Shown: positions 32,392-43,000, counted from the stretch's first letter. The stretch is DNA of 64,000 nt from Hygrocybe punicea (GCA_963556145.1 OY744464.1:6795508-6859507); one strand, 5' to 3'. Translations and numbers: made by a program. Notes: a model not told the origin generated them from the letters alone.

Positions 32392-32561
32392 GGTGGGCGT
32401 GTGATGGTGTAGAGGAAAGGTCGGATCAACAACGAGATTTTTTTTATTTTTTTTACTTTGCCGTTGTTTGGCCGCTCACGTGATAGGCCACATTCGCGAC
32501 CCGCATTTGGAGACCCCATATTCTCGACCACGGATGGTCTCTATTAGAAGACCCAAGGAGA

Positions 32562-33346
32562 TGTAGAGGGTCCTCAACCCTCTGAGGCCGTAACATCGAT
32601 ATCTCGCGAATCCGCTCGAACCCGACGTCTCTAGCAATCTACGCTCGAACCCGACGCAACCTGACGCAACCCGATGCATACCAACTAGCACAGCCACTCA
32701 CGTACCTGGTCGGTCCATCTCCCAAACTCACGGAACTTCAAATATCAAAGATAGATCTCATCGGACTGGGATCCCGACTTCGGACTTGCCTTATTCGCGC
32801 CTAGCGTCTCCCTTATGGAGATACAGTAAAGTATATTACATCTTTTATGGTTTTTATATCTTCCACCCATTTTCCCTGTCATGGTCGCCTCGCAACCCTC
32901 TTCCTACTTGTCCATTTTTATTCTCCTTTGTTTTCTCTCATCAGCCGAGGACTCTCGTCTGAAGCTAGGTACAGAAATTTGTAGTATAAAAACGGTGCCC
33001 AAGCGCCGTCTCAAAATAAGAAACCATTTCCCCCGTTTCCTCTCTCTGAGAATTAGTCTCTCAGTAAAATCCATTGCACACATTACTCGTCGGATTCCTC
33101 GACGCTCTCCCCATCATTCTACCGCCTTTATCTCTACGTCCCTCGTCACCTGACACCCGACCCGCCGTACCCGACATCGTCGGCTTCGACCAGTCTTGAT
33201 AGATTTCAGTAGTTTACTTGGCGGCTTCTTATCATCTATATCCTATCATCTTACTGAAGCTTGTTAGACTATTCCTAGTCACTTCTATGCTGACCCCCAC
33301 AGGCTTAGGATTACTATTCCGCAGCCACCCTGACCTCGCCTTTACA
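32562..33346 (+). repeat. Gypsy2 3' LTR
   Basis: 785 bp, same ends and length as the 5' LTR. The differences are almost all CG versus TG/CA. Confidence 0.92.
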
Positions 33347-35516
33347 CCGTGAAGTTTTTGCCCTCTATGTATATGGCGGCATCATCTACGAATGCCACAG
33401 CGAGTTCGTGTTTGCCTGTGGGGATGTCGAGTAAGTCAGCGTTATAAAATAAGTAGATTATCATGGATATCGGGTCGCCTTGGCCGCTGCCATTTTTGAG
33501 GTGTATCGGGCCGGAAATATAGTCGTCGAAGGCGAGGTGAGTTGTGCGGTCCGTTAGAATGTTGTTGATGAGTTGGATAATGGGTTCGGGAATGCGTCTT
33601 TTTCTCATGTTGTGGAGCAGCCACTCCGTGACCGCGTTCGGGAATGCCCCTTCGATATCCAAGAATAGAATTGCGGCTACTCTTTTATTCCGCCAGGTGT
33701 GTTTGATTCGATGAACTAGGATGTGCATGGAGTCGGTGGTGGTTCGTCCGGGTCGCCCGCCAAAGTGGTGGGAGGGTAGGAGTTGGTGTTCTTCGACCAT
33801 GGTCATTATGGTTTCTGCAATGATAGATGTCAGTAGTTTTGGGAGGGTGTTGAGTAATACGATGGGGCGATAGGCTTTGGGGATGTCATATCTTGGTTTA
33901 TTCAGTTTGCATAGTGTGCTGGTGATGGAGTCCTTCCTTGGGGCGTAATATATGTTGAGTGTGAGAATGGTGTTGAAGATGTTGTGGATGTGGTCCAAAA
34001 TGAGTACTGTGCATTCTTTGAGTACGATGTTTGGGATACCGTCTGGGCCCGGGGCTTTGAAGGGGAGTATTTTGGCGAGGTGTTTGGTGATAAGGTCTTT
34101 GGAGATGTGCGTCGTGTAGGGGACTCGATCTGGGTATACATAGTCTATTGGGACCAAGGAATGTTCAGGTGGGGGGGGAAAGAAGGAGTTAGCGATGGCC
34201 CGGCTCTTGTCTTCATTCGACGTTGTGTAGGTTGTGTGGCTGTCCGGGTGGGTTATTTCCAAGGTGGGGATGGAGCTCTTGCCGCCGTCTCCTCTGGGGT
34301 TGTCGCTGATGGGATTGGATACACATTTGTTGATCGTCCAGAGGTCATTGTCGCTCGCTTCATCGAGGAAGGCTGACCAGTGCTTTTATTTGGCTTTGAG
34401 GATTTCATTACTGTATAGATTGCGTGCGGCCCTATGTTCATCGTGGCTGGGGTGAGCGGCGTCTATTCAGTGCTTATAAGATAGTCAACTTAGCCTGTTT
34501 TTATCTCGTTTAAGCTGGTTTAGTTGCGGAGTCCACCATCGTTTTGAGTGCGGACATGGTGTGGAGATGGGGACTACAGCTTTGATAGTTAACTGTAGTA
34601 CATTGGTCAGTGTGGATATGGCATCGTCTAATTGTTGTTGGGAAGTGATGGGGGCTGTAGGGGGGTGTTGTCATAGTTGAGTGTCGAGGTGGGTGCGAAA
34701 CATGTCCCAGTTTGTGTTGTGAAAGTGTTGTGATGGTTTGTCAAGTCTTAGTTGTGGGTGGAGAGCGATGGAGGTGGATATCGGTATGTGGTCGGTGCCG
34801 GTTGGGCGTAGTTCTGGTCTGGTATTGCAGGAAAGTATGAGGTTGCTTGTTTTGGCGGTGCAGAAGACGTTGTCTGTTCTGGTCCAGTTCTTCGTTGCCA
34901 TGGATTCAAGGGTGGGGAGGTTTTTGGGTAGCGCCATTATCATGTCGCAGTCTGCTGTGGCTTCGATGAGTAGTCTTGCTTGGGCTAGGGCGTTGGCGGT
35001 GAATAGGTGATGGTTTTGCTCTTCATCCCATAGAGGGTGGTGTCTGTTGAAGTCGCTGCACCATAATATATGGTCTGTGTCTCATTGGTGGAGGGTCGCT
35101 TCGTGGGCCTGGGTGAAGTAGTGGAGGGTGTTGAGCGTGTCGGAGTGAAGGCAGTCATTGTAAATGTTGAAGATGGAGAAGTTGCCTGTTGGGCTTTTGA
35201 TTCGGATCGCCGTGAGGTCATTGGAACCATGGATTTTTATCTGTTCCCAGTAGTTGGTGTTAAGTTTGGTGTTAACGAAGATTACTGATCGGGTGGGTGC
35301 TTCAGAGGTGAATCGGTCAGGTGGGTATATGACTCTCCAGTTGTGTGTGGCTTTCGTGTTACCATAATGGTCGAAGTACGGTTCCTGTATTAGCAGAATG
35401 TCGCATTTAGTGTGGATTAGCGAATTAATGAGATCCCAGTGAGCTTTGGCAGATTTGTTGAGATTTATTTGCCAGACGTTTAGCTGTGTCGGCTGTGGGT
35501 GTGGGTGTTCAGGCAT
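33347..35516 (-). pseudogene. LINE ORF2, 5' part: endonuclease and reverse transcriptase
   Basis: From ATG 35516 the APE-type endonuclease reads LNVWQINLNKS and ILLIQEPYFD, with TDHILWC and DFNRHHPLWDE further on. In-frame TGA codons at 35082-35084 and 34671-34673 interrupt it. The reverse transcriptase (34262-33347) has KAPGPDGIPN, YRPIVLLNTL, AILFLDIEGAFPN, GSGQGDPIS and the catalytic FVDDA. It stops at the Gypsy2 insertion and resumes at 20312. Between 34670 and 34263 the frame can be followed (TPCPHSKRWWTPQLN) but carries stops. A separate Pro-rich frame 35850-35509 precedes the ATG; I cannot say whether it belongs to ORF2. Confidence 0.85.
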
Positions 35517-37164
35517 TAGTCGAAGGGGCTAGGTGGGAGGTACTGCCTGCTCCGTTGTCGTTCTGTGTGGGAATGTGGGGGGGTGGGTCAACGGGGGCGA
35601 CGAGTGGTTCATCTCCCCATGCTCGAGAGGGTGGGATGGAGGTGGTGTGATGTGGTGGTGGTTGCTTCTCGAAGTTGATAGTGGTTTGTCGGGTGGATCT
35701 GGACTGGTGTCTGGAGGAGGAGGGGGGTGGTTGGTTGCGTGGAGGGGGATTCAGTGGTAGGTCGAAGATGGAGTGGGGAGGGGAGTAGTGTCGTGCGGCC
35801 GGGGAGAGAGGGGGGAGTGGGTAGGGAGAATGCTGTCTGTTCGGGATCATTGATTCGAGATTAGTAGGGGGGTGACGGTCAAGTCATATGGGGGGGGTGG
35901 CAGTGGTGGTAGGTAAGGAGTTGGGAGCTTTGGAGTAATTGTCGGGGTACGGAGATTGGGTCCATTTTTCGGCCGTGGGGAAGTAAGGTAAGAGGTTTTC
36001 CAGATTGCGAATATCCGCGTCTTTACATTTTTGGATGAATGTAGGACAGTTATGGTCCCAGCTGGTGTGGCCGCGTTGCCTGCAGGGAGTGCAGTAAGGG
36101 CATGAGGAGTTGTCACAGGATGAAGTTCTATGGTGATCTCCACATGTGCTGCAGGTGTCGATATCCGCTGGGCATTGTGCTGTGGTGTGGTTCCATTGAT
36201 GGCATCGAAGACAGCGTATGGGTTCTTTTTTGCATTTACTGGCGTTGATTCTTTTGTGGCAGGCGTAGAAGCCATTCGCTAGGATTTTGTTGGCCGTTTC
36301 AGGGGAGTCGAAGGTGAATATGGCATGGCCACACGTTTGGTTGGGTGAGCGGCGGTCCTTTGGTTTAATCCAGTTAGCTCGTTTTATGGAGTTTTCAGGT
36401 AGATTGTTGGTTTCTTCGATTTCCCTGAGGTGTTCGGGCGCTTCCGGGTCGAAGATTAGTGGGATGAAGAATGCTAGGATGGCGTAGGTGTGGCGCTTGA
36501 TTGAAGCGTTGTGTCCGAAGTTGGTGAGGAAAGTGGTGAGGTGTTGGTCGTTACATAGCCATAGAGTGGTGTCATTTGAGTTGGCCTCCAGTAGAATACC
36601 TCTGTTTCGTAGTCTGGTGACGCCTAAGAACTTGGATGTAGGTGGGGGGGCTGTGGATTGGAGGGCTGCGTTGGCTTTTTCTGTTAGTTTTGCTAGGCTG
36701 ATATCTAGCGCCTTTTTCGTTTCAGGCGAGTCTTCGACGTCGAGGAGGAATTGGCGGGCTTGTAACTGTTCTTTGGCTGTTATGCGCGGATCTTTATGAG
36801 TGAGGGTGGGATGTGAGTTCTGAGATAGTACTGCATCTTTGTATGACGTGGTTGTGGATTCGAGCGTGGTCGAGGTTTTGGTGAGGTTTGCTACCGCTTG
36901 TTGTAGTTGGGTTTTGGCGTCTGTAAGGCTGGTTTCAATGTGCTCTGTGATTTTTCCTGAGATGGTTTCCAAGATGGGTTCCATCGCACGTCCAAGGGAG
37001 TCGTGAAAGTCTCCCGCCTGTTGTTTAAGCTCAGTTGTAATGGCGTTGACCATTGTGTTAGTTCTGAGACTAAGTTCTATGGAATCCAAAAGGATAGGTA
37101 CCGATCGGATGGCATTGAGTGTGGTGGGTGTGATGGGGCGGTTTTCCATGGTGGTGATTTGTAT

Positions 37165-38390
37165 TAGTGATGGGGAAGTTCGGTTCGGTCTGGTTTTCGG
37201 CCTTTTTGCCCCAAACCGAAACCGAATGGTTCGGTTCCTACCAAAAAATCCCAAACCGAAACCGAAACTGACGTAAACGGTTTACGTCGGTTTGGTTTTG
37301 GTCCAGACGCGGTCTGAATCGCGAACCGCGTGGGCTGGGGGCCCTCCCTCCCATCTGACCTCGCAAGAGCGCTGCACACGTCAATCGACGTGGCTAGCCT
37401 CATTACGAGGTGGGATTGGGGGTTGGTGGGCTGCACAGCCCTGTCCTAGCGAAACACACGCGTCGAACGCGTGTGTTCCGCCTCGGCTGTTGTCGATTGG
37501 GTGTGGGGGTGGTGGTGGTGATGCCCCGACGCGTCAGACACGTTGTGCACGCGACGACGGGCGTGTTGGCCCCGCGTTGGTCCTGCGTTGGTTGTTTTCG
37601 GCGAGCGCGTGGTGGTGGCGTACGGGCCTCTCCGCGTGGGTGTCCCGACGCGTCATGCGTGTTGTACACACGCGGCGGGCAGGTTTACCCCGCGTTGGCC
37701 GCATTGGTGTTGCATGGTGGTGGTGGTGTTGTGCCGCGTTCCGTTATATACAAATAAAATCAATAAAAGAAAGAATAAAAATAACATACCACGAAGGAGC
37801 GGGGGTGGATGCACCACCCCCCGCTGCTCGACAACTGCCACTCCACCCTGTTCACGTTCGTTTGCGTGCGCACGCGTTGGAGGCATTGGCGTGTCCGGTG
37901 CGGCGTTGATCGCTGCTGTCGTGGTTGTGGCCGTCATGGTGGCAGTCGCTGTCGTTGCCATCGTGGTGGTGGTGATGGTGATGGTGGTGATGGTGGTGAT
38001 GGTGGTGATGGTGGTGTGCGTCAACCTGTAATGTGTTAATGCGTTAGTTAAGTTCGAATAAATATAAATAAAAAACATACGAGGGCGGCAGGGAGTACCC
38101 CGCCGCCCGTTTTGTCGACCTCGGGTGCTCCATCGTCCTCGTTTGGCGTACATCAGGGGTGTTGTTGGTGGGGGTTGGTGAATTTGGGTGACTTTCGAAG
38201 TCAGCCAAGTACTGTTGGTTTGCAGTTCAAACTCAGTTTGAAACTGTTTCGGCCCGCGGCCAAATCTCCAAACCGGAGACCGAACCGTTCGGTCTCAGCC
38301 GAAATTTCCCAGACCGAAACCGAAACCGGCGGTTTCGGTTCGGTCTAAACCGGGTTTGGGTCGGTCTGAGACCGAACTTCCCCAACACTA
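37165..38390. mobile_element. Non-autonomous hAT element C (1226 bp)
   Basis: TAGTGATGGGGAAGTTCGG at the left, GAACTTCCCCAACACTA at the right; perfect duplication ATTTGTAT (37157-37164 and 38391-38398), fitting nTnnnnAn. Cargo reads on the minus strand: a GGCGGGGTACTCC block with intron 38080-38026 (GTATGT...TTACAG), a second GGTGCATCC block with donor at 37789, then the palindrome 37359-37410. It splits LINE ORF1. Confidence 0.95.
37359..37410. repeat. 52-bp nested palindrome of hAT C
   Basis: Outer CCTCGCAA...TTACGAGG; inner CACGTCAATCGACGTGG. Confidence 0.82.
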
Positions 38391-38806
38391 ATTTGTATAA
38401 GTATGTCCGAGAGTGTGGGGATGTCGAGGTGTTGTTTGTGGTGGAGGAGTGAATTGGTGGTGAGGAAGTTGACGGCTTGTGTTTTGGTTTCCGGTTCAGT
38501 TTGCGGGGGTGCATTGCTGACGAGGTTATGTTCTCGTGTAGCGGCGGTTCTCGCTGCCCTTGTTTCTGGGGGGGAAGAGATTACCGTTTGTGGTAACTTA
38601 CCGCGTTTGTTTTTGGATGGACCCTCGTTGGTGGATGTCCGTTGCCGTATGCCGCTCATGTCTCTTACTTTTAGTCCAATAAAGTGTGGGTTGTGCTAGT
38701 ATCAGGGGTGGTATAGCAGAGCGCCCGAACTTATGCTGAGAACTCTTTTGGGGTCCCAGCTGGGGTACCACGTGGTAAGAGTTCAAGGACCTCCTAGCAT
38801 AGTAAT

Positions 38807-39059
38807 AGATAATACATTTTGAGACATCCACCTACCTTCTACTTGATTTTGCCGCTGTTGCTGTTCTTGTAAATGCATTGTGCAACTTTACCAATATTGC
38901 TCTGAAAAATGTGAATCATTTTGAAACTACTATGTAAACTATGCATTGTATTGATGATCAGTGCCTGGCACTTGGTGGTCCCAGAAATGTGTTGTAGCCA
39001 AGAAAATTTTGATGGGTTCAAAGTAAAGCAGCTAGTTTGGACAGCTAGTTTGGACTTTG
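38807..39059. other. Non-coding spacer right of the LINE
   Basis: AT-rich, no gene. The pair GGACAGCTAGTTTGGAC at about 39037-39055 is a short direct duplication. Confidence 0.4.
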
Positions 39060-39690
39060 GTTAAGGTGCCAGCCACAATGCAACCAACACCAGCCCAGAA
39101 AACAACACCATGGCCACCCCAGCAAACAGAACAGAGGCTGACAAAAATGGCTGTGGAAACGAGGCCACAAGGCCAGGTATGACAATGTGCCAACAACCAA
39201 GAGAGACGGCCGAGACAACCACAGCAGCAATGATGAGGACAGGGACGACGAGGGCACATATGGCCAGCCAGGGGATGACAATTGGTATAGAGACAGCTAG
39301 CAAGGGGACGACGATGGGGATGGAGATGGCCAGCGAGGGGACAGCCAGTGAGGGGATGACAGGACAATGGAGACGATGACAACAATCCAGTGGATGACAA
39401 GGACTATCGGGAATGACAATGACAACGAGGACAATGAGGACAATGAGAGGAATGATGGGAATGGGGATGATGGGGACAGAGATGACAGGGACAGGAACGA
39501 CTGGGATGATGGGGACTGGGATGATGGGGACGGGAATGATGGGGACGAGAATGGCGGAGATGTAGACGAAGATGATGAGGACGACGGGAACACAACAGGT
39601 ATGTACATCCCACTCCACACCCACCTTCCTCCCACTCCCACACCCACCTTCCTCTCACCTGCCTCCTGCCCTTTACTATTTAATTATGTA
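39060..39690 (-). repeat. Host repeat HR2, uninterrupted copy with long hydrophobic frame
   Basis: Read on the minus strand it matches 4400-4587 joined to 17202 onward. It carries the single GATGTACA that hAT E duplicated. A frame of about 187 codons (39624-39061) is extremely hydrophobic: VFVYISAILVPIIP, many V-P-I-I-P repeats, and a C-terminal stretch with membrane-segment character (ASVLFAGVAMVLFSGLVL). Compared with HR1, third positions and Ile/Val swaps account for nearly all differences in the first 25 codons. The plus strand reads Asp/Gly/Asn repeats ending at CAG|GTATGT. Coding status open. Confidence 0.55.
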
Positions 39691-40068
39691 TTTGGATAAA
39701 ATAATCATTAAATTTATGTGTCTATTTTACGTAATAGTGGGGTTATATATTGATTCCAATGGAGAATTGGCAATATTAAATAGAAAAGCACAATATTCCA
39801 AGTGGGGTAATTGCTGATTTTGCCAGAGATTGTCATTCCTGTAATGGCTGATAGTAAGAGTAAGATATTGTGCATTCCAAAAATAATAGTACTTTTGCTA
39901 TTTCCTGTGCTTTTAATAATTGCATTCCAATTATATTACAGGCATTTATGTGAAGTACAGATTGAAACATTTTCATTACTTTATATATACGGCAGTTTCT
40001 GAATAAATATTGGCTTGAGCTGTTGTAGGCTCTGTCAATGTTGTCAATATTAAAGACATGCAGGGCCC
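39691..40068. other. AT-rich non-coding DNA
   Basis: No gene or repeat recognised. Confidence 0.4.
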
Positions 40069-40439
40069 TAGTGTTGCCACAGCTATGACCGATGTTTTTC
40101 AAAAAATTGCCTTTTTAGGCTAGATAAATTAGCTGAAATTATGAAAATATTTAACAAGATAGCCAAAGCCAAAAGCCAAGGAGTCACTTAAGGGTGCTAA
40201 GGGTTTGGAATTCATTTTCTAGAGTTATTTAGCAATAGCTGTTGAGTGTAACCAGCTATTATCTAATAGCTATGCTTGAATAACTCCAAAATATAGACTC
40301 CAAACCCTTAGAACCTTTGAGTGACCCCTCAGCCATTGGCTTCAGCTATCTTGTCAAATATTTTCATGATTTTGGCTAATTTATCTAGCCTTAAATGGCA
40401 ATTTTTTGAAAAACATCGGTCATAGCCATGGCAACACTA
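40069..40439. mobile_element. Foldback hAT MITE (371 bp), sister of 18300-18669
   Basis: TAGTGTTGCCACAGCTATGACC to GGTCATAGCCATGGCAACACTA, symmetrical. Flanks are ATGCAGGG then CCC on the left and ATGCAGGC on the right, an imperfect duplication offset by three bases, so the left junction has changed since insertion. Confidence 0.85.
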
Positions 40440-40479
40440 ATGCAGGCAGAGTGGGATGTGGCTCAATCCGGTGGACCGA

Positions 40480-40740
40480 CCTTGCAACAAGAGCTGGGCC
40501 AGGGTTGACTGAATTCTGCAGCAAGAGCTGGGCCATGTCAACCCAGTGCTACAGCAAGTGCTGGTCCCAGGTTAACCCAGTGCTGCAGCAATAGCTGGGC
40601 CCCACAGCAAGTACCCAGGCCAACCCAGTGCTGCAGCAATAGCCGGACCCCGATCAACCTACCATGCAGCAAGTGCTGGGCCAGGGTCAACCCAGTGCTG
40701 CAGCAACAGCTGGACCCCAGTCAACCATGTCCTGCAGCAA
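40480..40740. repeat. Minisatellite, about 38-bp unit (CTGCAGCAATAGCTGGACCC)
   Basis: Six or so degenerate copies of GTCAACCCAGTGCTGCAGCAATAGCTGG. The array continues after the MITE at 41519 (GCTGGACCTGGGTCAACC). A second array of the same unit is at 43480-43735. Confidence 0.75.
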
Positions 40741-40742
40741 TA

Positions 40743-41516
40743 AGATAGGGCTCATCCATACCCATCCCACATCACATGACACCAAGATAATTGCCGAAAC
40801 CATCATAAAAATGTGAATTATAAACTCACTGAGGAAAATATGAGAAAAGTGAAACCTATAAAAATTAGAATGTGTTGAAGTGAAGGGCTGGATGAATTTA
40901 AGTTATTTTTTGATGCTGTATTCAAGGAGGAAATAGATTTTTGGTGACCAAAACATGACTAGTGTATTGCATGGGTACAGGTAAACCCGCGGGTTTTGCC
41001 ACGGGTACGGGTACGGGTAGGGTACGGGTACGGATTCCTGGACCCGCCAGCTTTTTTTTAAGCCCTGGATCATCCAAAACGGTCAAGTATTGAGCTAGAT
41101 ATGCTCAAAATACCTCATTGGAGTATTTTGAGCATATCTAGCTCAATACTTGACCGTTTTGGACGATCCGGGGCTTAAAATGATGGGTACAACCCGCGGG
41201 TATTGTACCTGTGGGTACAACGGGTGTGGGTACGGGTACAGCCAAAAATACCCGGGAGTTACCTGTGCAATACACTAAACATGACTTTTGGGCTAAAACT
41301 GATACTAAAAATCTATCTCCTCCTTGAATACAGCATCAAAAAATAACTTAAATTCATCCAGCCCTTCACTTCAACACATTCTAATTTTTATAGGTTTTAC
41401 CTTTCTCATATTTTCCTCAGTGAGTTTATAATTCACATTTTTATGATGGTTTCAGCAATTATCTTGGTGTCATGTGATGTGGGATGGGTATAGATGAGCC
41501 CTATCTTAGCTGGACC
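40743..41516. mobile_element. TA-flanked foldback MITE (Tc1/mariner type)
   Basis: AGATAGGGCTCATC at the left and GATGAGCCCTATCT at the right, with arms of about 200 bp each. TA flanks both ends (40741-40742 and 41517-41518). The target can be rebuilt from the surrounding minisatellite (GCAATAGCTGG). Without the hAT in its loop the element is about 448 bp. Confidence 0.88.
40960..41277. mobile_element. hAT MITE (318 bp) in the loop of the TA-flanked MITE
   Basis: TAGTGTATTGCATGGGTAC at the left and inverse TAGTGTATTGCACAGGTAA at the right; perfect 8-bp duplication AACATGAC (40952-40959 and 41278-41285). GGGTAC repeats lie near both ends and a central palindrome surrounds AGCTAGATATGCTCAAAATA. 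Termini resemble hAT E and F. Confidence 0.93.
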
Positions 41517-41518
41517 TG

Positions 41519-42040
41519 GGTCAACCACTTTAGGAAGATCCATCTGCTCCAAATTTGTCTGATTTGTCTGATCACTGCTAATTGTTGTTAAATTACGCTA
41601 ATAGTAGCTAATCCAGATAATGCAGAAATATTATTCAAATTAGCAATAACATTATGAGTTTTTGGGACAATCACAATAAATAAATAATGACTTTAATAGG
41701 ATGGCTGCATAGTCATATGGCTGCTATTACTATTACCATCCTGACCTGTCAATCCACTGACTTGTCATGTTGAGGTAGAATTTTGCCTACAACTCTTCAT
41801 ACACACACAATATTTTCAAGAAGTAATTGCAGGGGTGGATAGGCAGCATCAGGAAAAACCTCCTCATAAGTTGATTTAATTGAGACCTTATAAGAATAAT
41901 GATGCAACTAATTCATATCTAATTAGTAACTATCATTTCTGGTCAAGATTAGTAATACATAAGGTAGAAATGAGTCAAAAACGCGAAGTCCACACTTTGG
42001 CTTTATTTGTTCATGGTTCATTTTAAACCACTTAGACTGG
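41519..42040. other. Non-coding, remains of minisatellite then AT-rich DNA
   Basis: The start continues the 38-bp array. The rest shows no gene. Confidence 0.4.
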
Positions 42041-42365
42041 GAACGCAATGGCAGCATCACCATGACTGGTGGCAGCGTGACACAATGATGGCATCACCAG
42101 CACCAGCAGTGGCGGCGACACACTGTCACACCACCACCACCAGTGGTAGCAGCAGTGGGGATGCAACAGCGGCAACACCATCACCACCACTCCTCTCCAA
42201 TGCCAAGGACCACCACCGCCAACAACAACAACCCACCTGGCAATAAAGAATGACAACGATGTAGGGCAGCTGGGAAGGTGGTGCATTTGCCTACCGGTGC
42301 AGGTGAGTCCTGATTGCTTCCCCTCCGACTGACGCTGACCGTGCACATCTATAGTCAGGACAAGA
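42041..42365 (+). repeat. CAC/CAG-rich segment with a hAT-cargo-like exon and intron
   Basis: Triplet repeats (42055-42240) lead to GGTGGTGCATTTGCC and a splice site CAG|GTGAGT. Intron 42303-42354 ends ATCTATAG. The order matches the blocks in hAT A-F, but no TAGTG termini were found, so this may be a relic. Confidence 0.5.
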
Positions 42366-42399
42366 TGTGAGTGTGCCTACACCATCATTGTTGTCGAGA

Positions 42400-43000
42400 G
42401 GGCTGAGTCGTACAATTGCTTGTGCCCTCACTTGTGGACCCCACCTCCCCCCCAGGTTATTTTTCAGTGACCCCAGGGCTTTCCACCCACTGTTTTCAAC
42501 CACCCGCAGTATGTTTCAACCCTCTGCAGCTCATTGGGACCGAAAATGAGAGGAGTAAGCCTCCCCATCATTTGCTCTCTCACATGTGCCCCCACTTCCC
42601 CCCAACTTTTTTTTCAGCAGCCCCAGGGCTTTCCACCCACTGTTTTCAACCACCCACAGTATGTTTCGACCCCCGCATTTTACATAGTTGCACATCATGC
42701 ATCCAATAAAAATTTGGAACAATTGAAAATGTATATTGGTGGTATAGGTCGAACTGGTAAAACACAAGTTTTGAAGGCATTAGTAAAGATTTTCAAGTCA
42801 AGAAATGAGGCTCATAGATTTGCTATTGTGGCATCCACTGGAACAGCTGCAGCTCCGCAGCTCATTTCAACTGAAAACGAGAGGGGTGAGCCTCCCAATC
42901 ACCTGTGTTCTCACATGTGCCCCCACCCCAACTTTTCTTTTCACAGTCACAGAGCTTTCCACCTGCCATTTCGATCACCCCCAGTATGTATCATATGTGA
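42400..43000 (+). repeat. Triplicated repeat of about 130 bp surrounding a helicase scrap
   Basis: Three copies (about 42400-42520, 42529-42672, 42859-42995) share GAGAGG...AAGCCTCCC, CTCACATGTGCCCCCAC, TTTTTTTTCAG and GGGCTTTCCACCCACTG. Copies 2 and 3 flank the helicase fragment. Confidence 0.7.
42673..42858 (+). pseudogene. Helitron/PIF1 helicase fragment (Walker A region)
   Basis: About 60 residues: NLEQLKMYIGGIG, then RTGKTQVLKALVKIFKSR, then AHRFAIVASTGTAAAP. In Helitron RepHel helicases the Walker A site is GGTGKT; here one Gly is Arg. Both sides switch straight into the triplicated repeat. A captured or decayed piece, without Rep domain or Helitron ends in view. Confidence 0.75.

Larger units (their letters stand above)
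20313..33346 (+). mobile_element. Gypsy2: decayed 13-kb Ty3/Gypsy retrotransposon with nested insertions
   Basis: 785-bp LTRs (20313-21097 and 32562-33346), TGTAGAGGG...CCTTTACA. They differ at 16 positions, 15 of them transitions at CpG. Flanks share CCGT (20309-20312 and 33347-33350). Primer-binding site TGGAGCCCACCGCAAGG two bases after the 5' LTR. Order: gag-protease, RT, RNase H, integrase, then an antisense gene. Nested: hAT B in protease, a solo LTR between RT and RNase H, and a 152-bp insert in the antisense gene. Several in-frame TGA and two frameshifts make it inactive. Confidence 0.93.
35884..38659 (-). pseudogene. LINE ORF1 (Gag-like, CCHC knuckles), split by hAT C
   Basis: It starts at ATG 38659 (MSGIRQRTSTNEG), runs to 38391, is interrupted by hAT C, and resumes at 37156. 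After one ATTTGTAT is dropped, LSDILIQI joins TTMENRPITPTTL in frame. A coiled-coil-like region (ISGKITEHIETSLTDAKTQL) precedes an RRM-like middle and three C-terminal zinc knuckles: CLRCHQWNHTTAQC, CSTCGDHHRTSSC and CRQRGHTSWDHNC. Such proteins bind LINE RNA. It ends at 35884, overlapping the start region of the next frame. Apart from the hAT it is open throughout. Confidence 0.88.
17660..38794 (-). mobile_element. Tad-like LINE retrotransposon, multiply interrupted
   Basis: The 3' end is a poly(A) tail, seen as the T-run at 17660-17681. The 12-bp target duplication TAGCATAGTAAT flanks the whole (17648-17659 and 38795-38806). Without insertions it is about 6.3 kb: 5' UTR, ORF1 with CCHC knuckles, and ORF2 with APE endonuclease, RT, RNase H and a C-terminal Cys/His zinc motif. 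It is cut by hAT C (37165-38390), Gypsy2 (20313-33346) and a foldback hAT (18300-18669). At each site the reading frame is restored when insert and one duplicate are removed. Confidence 0.92.

Noticed and set aside
4400..39690. HR1 and HR2 as terminal inverted repeats of one 35-kb giant element
   Set aside because: They are in opposite orientation, but HR1 is only a host for hAT E and the LINE. Nothing ties the two ends together and no outer target duplication was seen.
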